NCBI GenBank assembly: GCA_017302355.1
Contig: JAFLDQ010000089.1
Span: 1-13,647 of the forward strand
Reading direction: 5' to 3'
Origin: Dechloromonas sp.
GTDB lineage: Bacteria > Pseudomonadota > Gammaproteobacteria > Burkholderiales > Rhodocyclaceae
DNA length: 13,647 nucleotides
Below the pieces are notes generated by a model. The model ran no database searches, was not told where the DNA came from, and saw nothing but the letters and a program-made list of their open reading frames with translations. This document shows, one piece after another, positions 5,283 through 13,201 of this stretch; within the stretch, counting starts at the first letter, position 1, and the number at the start of each line of letters is the position of its first letter. A program made the position numbers and the translations under genes.

Positions 5283-8021
5283 ATGGACCGCGAGCCGGTC
5301 GCCCGTCTGGTCGGCGTCAGCCACGGCTACGGCGCCGTGAAGGCGCTGGCGGCGGTCGACATCGCCTTGCCGGCCGGTTGCATGGTCGGCCTGATCGGGC
5401 CGGACGGCGTCGGCAAGTCGTCTCTGCTGGCGCTGATTTCGGGGGCGCGGAAAATACAGACGGGGCAGGTCGAGGTGCTCGGCGGCGACATCGGCGACCG
5501 CCATTTCCGCGCCGCGGTGCAGCCGCGCATCGCCTACATGCCGCAGGGCCTGGGCAAGAACCTGTACCCGACGCTGTCGGTATTCGAGAACGTCGATTTC
5601 TTCGGTCGCCTGTTTGGCCAGGGGCGGGCCGAGCGCGAACGGCGCATCGCCGAATTGCTGGCGGCGACTGGCTTGTCGCCCTTCCGCGAGCGGCCGGCGG
5701 CCAAGCTGTCGGGCGGCATGAAGCAGAAGCTCGGCCTGTGCTGCGCGCTGATCCACGATCCCGACCTGCTGATTCTCGACGAGCCGACGACCGGCGTCGA
5801 CCCGCTGTCGCGCCGCCAGTTCTGGGAACTGATCGACAGCATCCGCGTCCGCCGGCCGGGCATGAGCGTGCTGGTGGCGACCGCCTACATGGAGGAGGCC
5901 GAGCGTTTCGACTGGCTGGTGGCGATGGATGACGGCAAGGTGATCGGCACCGGCGCCCCGGCCGAATTGCGGGCGCAGACCGGGCAGGCGACGCTCGATG
6001 GCGCCTTCATCCGCCTGCTGCCCGAGGCGCGCCGGCAGGCGCACCGCGAGCTGGTCATTCCGCCGCGGGTCGGCGATGGTGGCGCCTATGCCATCGAGGC
6101 CGACGGGCTGTCGCAGCGTTTTGGCGACTTCACGGCGGTCGACCGTGTCAGCTTCAAGATCGAGCGCGGCGAGATCTTCGGCTTTCTCGGCTCCAACGGC
6201 TGCGGCAAGACGACGACGATGAAGATGCTGACCGGCCTGCTGCCGCCGAGCGAAGGGCAGGCCATGCTGTTCGGCAGGGCGGTCGATGCGGGCGACCTGG
6301 AGACGCGCAAGCAGGTCGGCTACATGTCGCAATCCTTCTCGCTCTATGGCGAGCTGACGGTGCTCGAAAACCTCGACCTGCACGCGCGCCTCTTCCATCT
6401 GCCGGATGAGCGGCGCCGCTCGCGCATCGCCGAGCTGATGCGGCGTTTCGGGCTCGATCCTTACGCCGGCAAGCCGGCCGCCGAATTGCCGCTCGGCATC
6501 CGCCAGCGCCTGTCGCTGGCCGTCGCCGTCGTCCATGAGCCGAAGCTGCTGATCCTCGACGAGCCGACCTCCGGCGTCGACCCGGTGGCGCGCGACGAAT
6601 TCTGGGCCTTGCTGGTCGAGTTGGCGCGCGGGCAGGGCGTCACCATCTTCATCTCGACGCACTTCATGAACGAGGCCGAGCGTTGCGACCGCATCTCGCT
6701 GATGCATGCCGGCAAGGTGCTGGCCAGCGACACGCCGGCCGGCCTGTGCGCGGCGCGCGGGGCTGCGACGCTGGAAGCGGCCTTCATCGCCTACCTGGAA
6801 GAGGCCACCGGCGTCACCGCGGCGCCGGTTGCGGTCGACGCCGAAAAACCGGCAGAAATCACGGTCGACCGCAACAGCGCCAAAATCCGGCCGAGCGCCT
6901 TCAGCCTGCGCCGTCTGCTCGGCTACGCCTACCGCGAAGGGCTGGAGCTGCGCCGCGACCCGGTTCGCCTGGCCTTCGCGCTGCTCGGTTCGGTGTTGCT
7001 GATGTTCGTCCTCGGCTTCGGCATTTCGCTCGATGTCGAAGGTCTGCGCTTCGCGGCGCTCGACCGCGATCAGTCGCCGGAAAGCCGCGCCTACATCGAG
7101 AACATCGCCGGCTCGCGCTATTTCATCGAGCGGCCGCCCATCGTCGACGACGCCGACCTCGACCGGCGGATGAGGAATGGCGAACTAGCGCTGGCCATCG
7201 ACATCCCCGCCGGATTCGGGCGAGATTTGCGGCGCGGCCACTGGCCGGAAATCGGGCTGTGGGTCGACGGCGCCATGCCCTATCGCGGCGAGACCGTGCG
7301 CGGCTACGCCGAGGGCATGCACCTGGAGTACGTGCAGCGGCTCATCCTTGAAACCACCGGCGTCGCCGCCGGCTATCCGGCCAACATCGTCTCGCGCTAC
7401 CGTTACAACCAGGACGTGAAAAGCATCTACGCCATGGTGCCGGCGGTGATCCCCATCCTGCTGATCTTCATCCCGGCCATCCTGATGGCGCTCGGCGTCG
7501 TGCGCGAGAAGGAGCTCGGCTCGATTACGAACCTCTACGTCACGCCGGTGACGCGCCTCGAATTCCTGCTCGGCAAGCAGCTGCCCTACGTCGTCGTGGC
7601 GCTGATCAGCTTCGTGCTGCTGCTCATCCAGTCGCAGGTGGTTTTTGATGTGCCGATCAAGGGCAGCCTGCTGGCGCTGGGTCTCGGCGCCTTGCTCTAC
7701 GTCATCGCGACGACCGGCATCGGCCTGCTGATCTCGACCTTCACCAACACGCAGATTGCCGCGCTGTTCGGCACGGCCATCCTGACCATGCTGCCGACCG
7801 TCAGTTTTTCCGGGCTGACGACGCCGGTCGGGGCGCTGGAGGGGCCGGCCTACTGGATCGGCCAGCTGTTCCCGGCCAGCTACTTCCTGATCATCAGCCG
7901 CGGCGCCTTCACCAAGGCGCTCGGTATCGCCGACCTGATCCCGCAGTTCGTCGCGCTGGCCTGCTTCATTCCCGTGCTGACCGTGCTGTCGGTCGCGCTG
8001 CTCAACAAGCAGGAGAAATGA
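5283..8021 (+). CDS. rbbA: RbbA-type fused ABC transporter: two ATPase domains plus permease
   Basis: A 912-residue protein with the order ATPase-ATPase-permease, nearly the length of E. coli RbbA (911, from memory). ATPase 1 has Walker A GPDGVGKS (39-46), signature LSGGMKQ (about 142-148) and Walker B LLILDEP (about 163). ATPase 2 has Walker [10 protein letters not shown] (303-311), Walker [14 protein letters not shown] (about 422) and a degenerate signature LPLGIRQR (about 402) in place of LSGGQ, a feature I recall for this subfamily. The ABC2-type membrane half starts near 540 with one helix (about 563-583), a large external loop, then about five helices from 716 ([20 protein letters not shown]) onward. 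Hydrolysis would drive export with the flanking adaptor and second permease. RbbA was also reported as ribosome-associated, but the exporter role is better supported by this operon. The stop TGA is one base before the next ATG. Confidence 0.92.
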   Translation: MDREPVARLVGVSHGYGAVKALAAVDIALPAGCMVGLIGPDGVGKSSLLALISGARKIQTGQVEVLGGDIGDRHFRAAVQPRIAYMPQGLGKNLYPTLSVFENVDFFGRLFGQGRAERERRIAELLAATGLSPFRERPAAKLSGGMKQKLGLCCALIHDPDLLILDEPTTGVDPLSRRQFWELIDSIRVRRPGMSVLVATAYMEEAERFDWLVAMDDGKVIGTGAPAELRAQTGQATLDGAFIRLLPEARRQAHRELVIPPRVGDGGAYAIEADGLSQRFGDFTAVDRVSFKIERGEIFGFLGSNGCGKTTTMKMLTGLLPPSEGQAMLFGRAVDAGDLETRKQVGYMSQSFSLYGELTVLENLDLHARLFHLPDERRRSRIAELMRRFGLDPYAGKPAAELPLGIRQRLSLAVAVVHEPKLLILDEPTSGVDPVARDEFWALLVELARGQGVTIFISTHFMNEAERCDRISLMHAGKVLASDTPAGLCAARGAATLEAAFIAYLEEATGVTAAPVAVDAEKPAEITVDRNSAKIRPSAFSLRRLLGYAYREGLELRRDPVRLAFALLGSVLLMFVLGFGISLDVEGLRFAALDRDQSPESRAYIENIAGSRYFIERPPIVDDADLDRRMRNGELALAIDIPAGFGRDLRRGHWPEIGLWVDGAMPYRGETVRGYAEGMHLEYVQRLILETTGVAAGYPANIVSRYRYNQDVKSIYAMVPAVIPILLIFIPAILMALGVVREKELGSITNLYVTPVTRLEFLLGKQLPYVVVALISFVLLLIQSQVVFDVPIKGSLLALGLGALLYVIATTGIGLLISTFTNTQIAALFGTAILTMLPTVSFSGLTTPVGALEGPAYWIGQLFPASYFLIISRGAFTKALGIADLIPQFVALACFIPVLTVLSVALLNKQEK

Positions 8022-8022
8022 G

Positions 8023-9156
8023 ATGCGCCTGCCCAGCCTCGCCAACATCTTCCGCCTCGGACTCAAGGAGCTGAAAAGCCTGGCCGCCGACAAGACGCTG
8101 CTGGTGCTGATCTGCTGGTCCTTCTCCGGCGCCATCTACACGGCGGCAACCGGGTCGTCGCAGGAGTTGCGCAATGCCCCGATCGCCATCGTCGACGAAG
8201 ACCGGTCGCCGCTGTCGACACGCATCGTCGATGCCTTCTACCCGCCGTTCTTCCGCCAGCCGCAGATGATCCAGCTGGCCGAAGTCGATCCCGGCATGGA
8301 TTCCGGACGCTACAATTTCACGCTGATCATCCCGGCGAATTTCCAGCGCGACGTGCAGGCCGGCAAGATGCCCGACGTCCAGCTCAACATCGATGCGACC
8401 ATCATGTCGCAGGCCTTCATCGGCGCCACCTACATCAAGAGCATCGCCCTCGGCGAGATCAACGAATACCTGACCGGACGGCGCGACGGCAGCGCGACGC
8501 CGATCACGCTGACCAGCCGCGTGCGCTTCAACCCCAACCTCACGGGCTTCTGGTTCGGCGGCGTCATGGAGGTGATCAACAATGTCACCATGCTGACCAT
8601 CATTCTGGTCGGCGCCGCTTTCATCCGCGAGCGCGAGCACGGCACCATCGAGCACCTGCTGGTCATGCCGCTGACGCCCTTCGAGATCATGATGGCCAAG
8701 ATCTGGGCCAACGGACTGGTCGTGCTGCTGGGCGTCGGCTTCGCGCTGGTGGTGGTGGTGCAGCACGTGCTGCAGGTGCCGATCGCCGGCTCGCCGCTGC
8801 TTTTTCTTGCGGCGGCGGCCTGTTACCTGTTTGCCGCCGCCTCGATCGGCATCTTCCTCGGCACCCTGGCCCGTTCGATGCCGCAACTCGGCCTGTTGAT
8901 CATCCTTTGCATCCTGCCGCTGATGATGCTCTCGGGCGGCGTCTCGCCGCGCGAGAGCATGCCGGAAAGCGTGCAGAACATCATGCTCGCCGCGCCGACG
9001 ACCTATTTCGTCCGCCTGGCCCAAGCCATCCTCTACCGGGGGGGCGGCCTCGATGTGATCTGGCGCGACCTGCTGCTGATGACCGCCGTCGGCGCCTGCT
9101 TCTTCAGCGTCGCCCTGGCCCGCTTCCGCAAGACGGTGACGCAGACGCAGGTCTGA
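8023..9156 (+). CDS. ABC-2 type permease (YhhJ-like)
   Basis: A 377-residue inner-membrane permease. It has one N-terminal helix (about 25-42, LLVLICWSFSGAIYTAA), a periplasmic domain (about 45-180) containing the NAPIAIVDEDRSPLS block, then five more helices. The EHGTIEHLLVMPLTPFEIM coupling segment is typical of ABC2 permeases. The final part has LPLMMLSGGVSPRESMP and the usual C-terminal helix. It would pair with the permease half of the preceding fused protein to make the full channel. AGGAG at 8011-8015 gives a good ribosome site within the end of the upstream gene. The order adaptor, fused ATPase-permease, permease matches yhiI-rbbA-yhhJ of enterobacteria. Confidence 0.92.
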   Translation: MRLPSLANIFRLGLKELKSLAADKTLLVLICWSFSGAIYTAATGSSQELRNAPIAIVDEDRSPLSTRIVDAFYPPFFRQPQMIQLAEVDPGMDSGRYNFTLIIPANFQRDVQAGKMPDVQLNIDATIMSQAFIGATYIKSIALGEINEYLTGRRDGSATPITLTSRVRFNPNLTGFWFGGVMEVINNVTMLTIILVGAAFIREREHGTIEHLLVMPLTPFEIMMAKIWANGLVVLLGVGFALVVVVQHVLQVPIAGSPLLFLAAAACYLFAAASIGIFLGTLARSMPQLGLLIILCILPLMMLSGGVSPRESMPESVQNIMLAAPTTYFVRLAQAILYRGGGLDVIWRDLLLMTAVGACFFSVALARFRKTVTQTQV

Positions 9157-9256
9157 GCCGTATCGGAATTCGTTGATATCCATCATGGGCAAGTCTCCGG
9201 CGCGTGCCCAGAATGCCGGGCGGGCGTCGCCCTCATGGCAGCATTCCAGTATCGAC

Positions 9257-9970
9257 ATGTTTTTCCTCAGACAAGTATTCACGGCGGCTGCGGCCGCCGC
9301 CTTTTTTTCCTCGGCACAGGCCGCCGAACCCGCCGACAGGCAGTTCGAGGCGCTAGCGCGCCTGCCGGAAGCCGGCCTCAGGGCGCTGCCGGGCCAAGCG
9401 ATCGAGGTCGATGTCGACCTCGCGGCCGGTTCGGGTCTTGGCGTGGAGGTGACGGGCGAACGTGCTGCGGTGCGCTACCGGATGGCCTTCAACCAGGTCG
9501 CCGAAGGCTGGAGCTGGCAGCCGCAGGCCGATCCCGCGGTCGACGACTATTACCGCTACAAATTCCTGCCGCTGCAATCGGTGGCGGTCGAGCGCGGCGA
9601 GTACCTGCACGAGGACAAGATCGGGTCGCCGCAGCAGATGAAGGTGAGCTGGCGCTACGACTATTTTCTTGCCTTCGACAACCTCTACGATTTTTACCCG
9701 CGCAGCGCCGATGACGACGCCGGCTTCAGCGCCGACCTGCCGGCCGCTGCTGCGCCGCATCTCGGGATGCGCGTGCGGGCGCGCCTCGCCGCCCCGGTGA
9801 TCAGCGAAAGCACGACCTTCTGGAAGGCGACCTACGCCAAGCCCACGGACTTCACGCTGAAGAAGCGCTATCTCGTCGCCCTGCTGGAAGAGGTGTACTT
9901 CATCGACACGATGAGCGGGCGCATCCACTGCCGCATCCCGCGCGGGAGCGCGCGCTGCTCCGCGCGGTGA
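9257..9970 (+). CDS. Secreted protein of unknown function
   Basis: Starting at the ATG at 9257 gives a 237-residue protein with a classical signal peptide: MFFLRQVF, an alanine/phenylalanine core, and cleavage after AQAA before EPADRQ. The frame is open back to 9173, but the longer N-terminus would bury the signal. The mature protein is acidic and aromatic-rich, with YYRYKFLPLQS and a tyrosine-rich WRYDYFLAFDNLYDFYP block. The late segment TLKKRYLVALLEEVYFID looks like an ordered domain end. I do not recognise the family. The last 12 codons (from IPRG) coincide with a strong GC hairpin and may be low-information sequence. It lies 100 bp after the exporter operon on the same strand, so a link to export is possible, but the gap could hold its own promoter. 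Confidence 0.7.
   Translation: MFFLRQVFTAAAAAAFFSSAQAAEPADRQFEALARLPEAGLRALPGQAIEVDVDLAAGSGLGVEVTGERAAVRYRMAFNQVAEGWSWQPQADPAVDDYYRYKFLPLQSVAVERGEYLHEDKIGSPQQMKVSWRYDYFLAFDNLYDFYPRSADDDAGFSADLPAAAAPHLGMRVRARLAAPVISESTTFWKATYAKPTDFTLKKRYLVALLEEVYFIDTMSGRIHCRIPRGSARCSAR
9938..9967. terminator. GC-rich hairpin between convergent genes
   Basis: CCGCGC-g-GGAGC (9938-9949) pairs with GCTCC-GCGCGG (9957-9967) over 11 base pairs, with one bulged G and a seven-base loop. It ends one base before the stop codon of the secreted-protein gene, between that gene and the convergent usp gene. A second small stem ACCGC-cgttca-GCGGT (9972-9987) follows. No T-run follows on the plus strand, so this is at best an atypical or factor-assisted terminator. 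Confidence 0.45.
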
Positions 9971-9979
9971 CACCGCCGT

Positions 9980-10423
9980 TCAGCGGTAGACGAGAACCGG
10001 AATCCTCGAGTGGGTCAGCACCTTCTGGGTCTCGCTGCCGAGCAGCAGGCCGCTGATCCCGCGCCGGCCGTGCGACGCCATGAAGATCAGGTCGCAGCCG
10101 GATCTCTCGGCGGCCTCGATGATCGCCTCGTAGGGAATGTCGCTGGCGGCTGTCGCGGTTGCGCAGTCGACGCCTGCCGCGGCGCACTGCGCCTCCACTT
10201 CACTGAGGTATTCGCTTGCCTGCTGGTCGGCGAGCTCGGAAAATTTCTCCGGCGTGGTCGGGTCGATCAGGGCGCCTTCGCCGAAATAGGCGATCGGGTA
10301 TTCCGGCTTGGCGAAGAACACCGTCACCTTGGCGCCGATCTCCTTGGCGAATGACACCCCACGCTGCGCCGTCACTCTCGAAAGTTCGGATCCGTCGGTG
10401 GGTATGAGAATGTGCTTGAACAT
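9980..10423 (-). CDS. Universal stress protein (UspA family)
   Basis: A single-domain, 147-residue UspA-fold protein. It begins MFKHILIPTDGSELS, the first strand with the conserved Asp that contacts adenine in ATP-binding members. It ends with ASHGRRGISGLLLGSETQKVL, fitting the G-2x-G-9x-G-S nucleotide-binding motif with Ala at the first position, followed by the last strand IPVLVYR. ATP binding is therefore likely. Such cytoplasmic dimers rise under starvation, redox or envelope stress. AAGGAGG stands at a good distance before the ATG. It is divergent from phaC, with a 205-bp gap carrying two copies of a 12-bp repeat. USPs are frequently encoded near PHA, hemerythrin or anaerobic-metabolism genes, so co-regulation is conceivable. 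Confidence 0.92.
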   Translation of the reverse strand: MFKHILIPTDGSELSRVTAQRGVSFAKEIGAKVTVFFAKPEYPIAYFGEGALIDPTTPEKFSELADQQASEYLSEVEAQCAAAGVDCATATAASDIPYEAIIEAAERSGCDLIFMASHGRRGISGLLLGSETQKVLTHSRIPVLVYR

Positions 10424-10469
10424 CGTTCTTCCTCCTTGTAAGAGCAGCCTGGTCAGGGTTGCTTTCCCG

Positions 10470-10499
10470 TGAGCATGCTACACCCGTTGAGCATGCTAC
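10470..10499. repeat. Two direct repeats TGAGCATGCTAC, 18 bp apart
   Basis: Exact copies at 10470-10481 and 10488-10499, each containing the palindrome AGCATGCT. They lie 47-76 bases upstream of the usp start and about 130 bases upstream of phaC. Spacing of 18 bp puts the copies about 1.7 helical turns apart. They may be operator half-sites or a tandem duplication; the binding protein is unknown. Confidence 0.5.
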
Positions 10500-10589
10500 G
10501 CCAACTGCCGGCAAAACGAAACGGGGGCGAAAAAAGTGTCGGAGGAGGCTAGACCGGGGTGCGCGCGCCAGGATTTCGCTTCCGGTCTA

Positions 10590-10598
10590 TGGTATAAG
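10590..10598 (+). promoter_or_regulatory. Extended -10 promoter element of phaC
   Basis: TGGTATAAG matches the extended -10 pattern TGnTATAAT except the last base. No strong -35 is visible, as is common with extended -10 promoters. Transcription would begin near 10605, leaving a leader of about 24 bases before the chosen ATG at 10629. Confidence 0.55.
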
Positions 10599-10628
10599 CA
10601 ACCCATGATTGGCAAGGGAATCACCAGC

Positions 10629-12377
10629 ATGTCCGCGATCTCGTCAGCAAAATCCCATGGTATCGACCTCAGCGGCCTCAGTCCGCTGGAAACCGCCGGA
10701 ATGGCCATCGGCAAGGCCGTCGACCCGTACGGCGTGACCTCGTCGCTGCTCAATGCCCATATGGCCTGGATGATGCATCCGCAGGAACTGATGCGCGCCA
10801 CCAGTGCGCTGTCGGGGGATCTGCTGGCCTTGCAGGCGCACGTCGTGCGACGGGCGCTGGGCATGCCCTCGGAGGACGTCATCGAGCCCAACCCCGACGA
10901 TTCCCGCTTCTCCGATCCGATCTGGACCAATGCGGCGACCTGGGACATCATCAAGGAGTGGTACCTGGCCTTCACCCACCGGCTGCAGGACATGTACTTC
11001 GAGACGCCCGGGCTGTCGGACAAGGAACGCCGGCGCGCCGCTTTCTGGGTGCGCAAATGGCTGAACATGGTGGCGCCGACCAATTTCTTCTGGCTCAATC
11101 CGGTGGCCGGCGAGCGCTTCGTGATGACCAACGGCGAGAGCCTCGCCCGGGGTTTCCAGAACTTCATGCGTGACGCGAAGGCGAAGAACATCCAGATGGT
11201 CGACCCCGACGCCTTCGTCGTCGGCAAGGATCTGGCGACGACGCCGGGCAAGGTGGTGTTCCGCAATCGCCTGGTCGAACTGATCCACTATGCGCCGACG
11301 ACCGAAAAGGTCAGGGCGACGCCGATCGTCATCGTCACCCCGTGGATCAACAAGTTCTACATCCTCGACCTGAATGCCAAGAAGAGCCTGGTCAGGTATC
11401 TGACCGATCGCGGATTCTCAGTCTTCATCACCAGCTGGAAGAACCCCGATGCCGGGATGTCCGAAGTGCGTCTCGACGACTACCTGCTCGAAGGCATCGA
11501 CGAGGCTGTCCGCGTCGTCCGGGACTTCTGCAAGGCGCCGAAGGTGCATCTGGTCGGCTACTGCATCGGCGGCACGCTGGTTTCGGTCTACATGGCCTGG
11601 GCCAACAGGCGCTTCGGCGCCGATGACGTGCCGGTCGCGCACTGGACGCTGTTCACCACGCTGACCGACTTCTCCCATCCCGGCGACATCGACGTCTTCA
11701 TCGACGATGCCTGCATCGAGGCCATCGAGGAGTCGATGGCCAAGCGCGGCTACCTCGATGGCAGCGAGATGGCGGCCTCCTTCCGCATGCTGCGCTCGAA
11801 CAGCCTGATCTGGCAGTACTGGGTCAGCAGCTACCTGATGGGCGAGCCGCTGCCGGCTTTCGACGTGCTGTTCTGGAACATGGACACGACCCGCATGCCG
11901 CGCGCCATGCACTCGTACTACCTGCGCGAGATGTACCTGCACAACAACCTGATCAAGCGCGACCGCCTGACCATCGCCGGCGAGCCGATCGACCTCGACC
12001 GCATCGTCCAGCCGCTGTACGTGGTCACGGCCGAAGACGACCACATCGCGCCGTGGGTCCAGTGCTACCGCATCCGCAAGTACGTCAATGTGAAGGCGCC
12101 GGTGCGCTTCGTGCGTTCGAGTTCCGGCCATATCCTCGGTATCGTCAATCCGCCCGTCAACCCGCCCAAGCGCTCGTACCGGATCGCCGAGCCCGAGCGC
12201 AACGAGCACTGGGAACACTGGCTCGACCGGGCCGAGACGAGGCAGGGAACGTGGTGGGAGGACTGGACCCACTGGCTGGGCGAACGCTGTGGCGACCTGG
12301 TCGCCGCCTATCCGGCGGCCAGCCGCGCTTTTCCGGCGCTGGCCGATGCGCCGGGAACCTACGTGCGGGAGAAATGA
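10629..12377 (+). CDS. phaC: Class I poly(3-hydroxyalkanoate) synthase
   Basis: A 582-residue PHA polymerase that joins 3-hydroxyacyl-CoA (mainly 3-hydroxybutyryl-CoA for class I) into polyester on granules. The alpha/beta-hydrolase core has the lipase-like box GYCIGGT, with Cys312 as nucleophile, Asp471 in EDDHIAPW and His501 in SSGHILGIVNPP. This is a complete triad with spacing close to that of Cupriavidus necator. PWINKFYILDL and FVTSWKNP-like FITSWKNPDA are further family blocks. The N-terminal domain (about 1-180) and the Trp-rich end (TWWEDWTHWLGER) fit class I length. The frame is open from 10536 with another ATG at 10605; the ATG at 10629 is preferred because AAGGGA (10614-10619) precedes it and the predicted transcript starts at about 10605. 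No phaA, phaB or phasin gene is in view. Confidence 0.93.
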   Translation: MSAISSAKSHGIDLSGLSPLETAGMAIGKAVDPYGVTSSLLNAHMAWMMHPQELMRATSALSGDLLALQAHVVRRALGMPSEDVIEPNPDDSRFSDPIWTNAATWDIIKEWYLAFTHRLQDMYFETPGLSDKERRRAAFWVRKWLNMVAPTNFFWLNPVAGERFVMTNGESLARGFQNFMRDAKAKNIQMVDPDAFVVGKDLATTPGKVVFRNRLVELIHYAPTTEKVRATPIVIVTPWINKFYILDLNAKKSLVRYLTDRGFSVFITSWKNPDAGMSEVRLDDYLLEGIDEAVRVVRDFCKAPKVHLVGYCIGGTLVSVYMAWANRRFGADDVPVAHWTLFTTLTDFSHPGDIDVFIDDACIEAIEESMAKRGYLDGSEMAASFRMLRSNSLIWQYWVSSYLMGEPLPAFDVLFWNMDTTRMPRAMHSYYLREMYLHNNLIKRDRLTIAGEPIDLDRIVQPLYVVTAEDDHIAPWVQCYRIRKYVNVKAPVRFVRSSSGHILGIVNPPVNPPKRSYRIAEPERNEHWEHWLDRAETRQGTWWEDWTHWLGERCGDLVAAYPAASRAFPALADAPGTYVREK

Positions 12378-12447
12378 GCCCGTTTCTTGCGGAAGTGCGA
12401 ACCGCATCCCTTGCCGGCCTGCCGCCGGACCAGGAGCTCGCCGTTTC

Positions 12448-12461
12448 TTGACCGTGATTAA
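12448..12461 (+). promoter_or_regulatory. FNR/ANR/DNR-like box
   Basis: TTGAC-CGTG-ATTAA matches TTGAT-N4-ATCAA at 8 of 10 positions. It lies 58 bases before the hemerythrin start. The 12378-12518 gap between phaC and hemerythrin holds no other convincing gene. CRP/FNR-family sites are expected for genes handling low oxygen or nitric oxide. No clear -10 follows, so the promoter itself is unproven. Confidence 0.4.
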
Positions 12462-12518
12462 GGAGGCGGCGGCGCGATTCCCCGAGAATGCGGAACCTCC
12501 CAACCGCGCGAGTTCGCC

Positions 12519-12965
12519 ATGACCACCATCCGGACCTTCATGACCGACGATCACCGTCGCTGCGATGACTTCTTTGCCGAGGCCGAGCAGGCGATCGGCA
12601 AGAAGAACCTGCCGGCGGCAAGGGCGGCGTTCGGCCACTTCCGCAACGCCCTGCTGGCGCATTTCGACTGCGAGGAAAAAACCCTGTTCCCGACCTTCGA
12701 AGCCAAGACCGGGATGCGCATGGGGCCGACCCAGGTGATGCGCATGGAGCACACCCAGATGCGCGCGCTGCTCGATGACGCGGTCGACGCGCTGGAACAG
12801 GCAAATCCCGACGATTTTCTCGGGCTGGCCGACACCCTCCTGATCATGATGCAGCAGCACAACATGAAGGAAGAGAACATCCTCTACCCGATGTGCGACC
12901 AGCATCTGGCCGGCGAAACGCCCGAACTGCTGGCGCGTCTCGAAGCCGAACTGGCCGAGGGATGA
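12519..12965 (+). CDS. Hemerythrin HHE-domain protein
   Basis: A 148-residue four-helix-bundle protein with a full set of di-iron ligand candidates: His12 (DDHRRCD), His48 and Glu52 (HFDCE), His78 (MEHTQ), His114 and Glu118 (HNMKE). One more histidine than this (a seventh ligand, as in oxygen carriers) is not obvious, so it resembles the bacterial HHE proteins used in O2/NO sensing, iron-centre repair or NO handling. Cys15 and Cys51 lie near the metal site. The protein has no signal or membrane segment, so it is cytoplasmic. It overlaps the DUF2249 gene by four bases (ATGA), indicating an operon with it and the following membrane protein. Confidence 0.9.
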   Translation: MTTIRTFMTDDHRRCDDFFAEAEQAIGKKNLPAARAAFGHFRNALLAHFDCEEKTLFPTFEAKTGMRMGPTQVMRMEHTQMRALLDDAVDALEQANPDDFLGLADTLLIMMQQHNMKEENILYPMCDQHLAGETPELLARLEAELAEG

Positions 12966-13189
12966 GCCATCCCAAGGCGTCGCATGTCGTCGATGCGCGC
13001 TACATGGAGCCGCCGGAGCCGTTCGTGCAGACCATGGAAATGCTCGACAGGCTGAAGCCCGGCGAGAAGATGCTCCTCCTGCTCTTCCGCGAGCCGCATC
13101 CGCTCTACAAGGTCCTCCGGCAGAACGGTCATGCCTACGAAACCGAACTGCTCGCCGACGGCACCTTCGAAATCCTGATCCGGCGCTGA
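12962..13189 (+). CDS. DUF2249 (SirA/TusA-like) small protein
   Basis: A 75-residue protein. It begins MSHPKASHVVDARYMEPPEPFVQTM and carries the family hallmark of a hydrophobic strand then REPHPLYKVL, where His-Pro-x-x-x starts the helix. It ends with a strand (TFEILIRR). DUF2249 proteins have a SirA/TusA-like fold but lack the sulfur-carrier Cys-Pro motif, and none is seen here. Frames open further upstream (12893), but the ATG overlapping the hemerythrin stop is the natural start. Association with hemerythrin and NnrS-type membrane proteins is a recurrent arrangement in denitrifiers; its molecular job is unknown. Confidence 0.85.
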   Translation: MSHPKASHVVDARYMEPPEPFVQTMEMLDRLKPGEKMLLLLFREPHPLYKVLRQNGHAYETELLADGTFEILIRR

Positions 13190-13201
13190 ACGGGCCGTCG
13201 C

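Noticed and set aside
4188..6707. 839-codon open frame on the minus strand across the exporter genes
   Set aside because: Composition is His/Arg/Gln/Ala-rich and repetitive, as expected from reading GC-rich coding DNA antisense; the plus-strand frames carry clear adaptor and ABC motifs.
9186..9232. Structured leader or riboswitch before the secreted-protein gene
   Set aside because: TGGGCA/TGCCCA and GGGCG-t-CGCCC can pair, but arms are short and no known riboswitch core is recognisable.
7185..9282. Two long minus-strand frames (7185-8135 and 8002-9282)
   Set aside because: Antisense to the rbbA and permease genes, with the same low-complexity charged composition and no domain pattern.
10609..10631. 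Sigma-54 type promoter at TTGGCAAGGGAATCACCAGC
   Set aside because: The -24-like TGGCA is present but the required GC of the -12 element is missing at the right spacing; the sequence serves as the phaC ribosome site.
12374..12451. 25-codon frame (MSPFLAEVRT...) overlapping the phaC stop by ATGA
   Set aside because: Start overlap is suggestive of coupling, but it is very short, lacks a recognisable motif, and ends inside the FNR-like box; support is too thin to call a gene.
11418..12905. 495-codon minus-strand frame opposite phaC and hemerythrin
   Set aside because: Shadow of GC-rich genes whose catalytic and metal-ligand motifs are plain on the plus strand.
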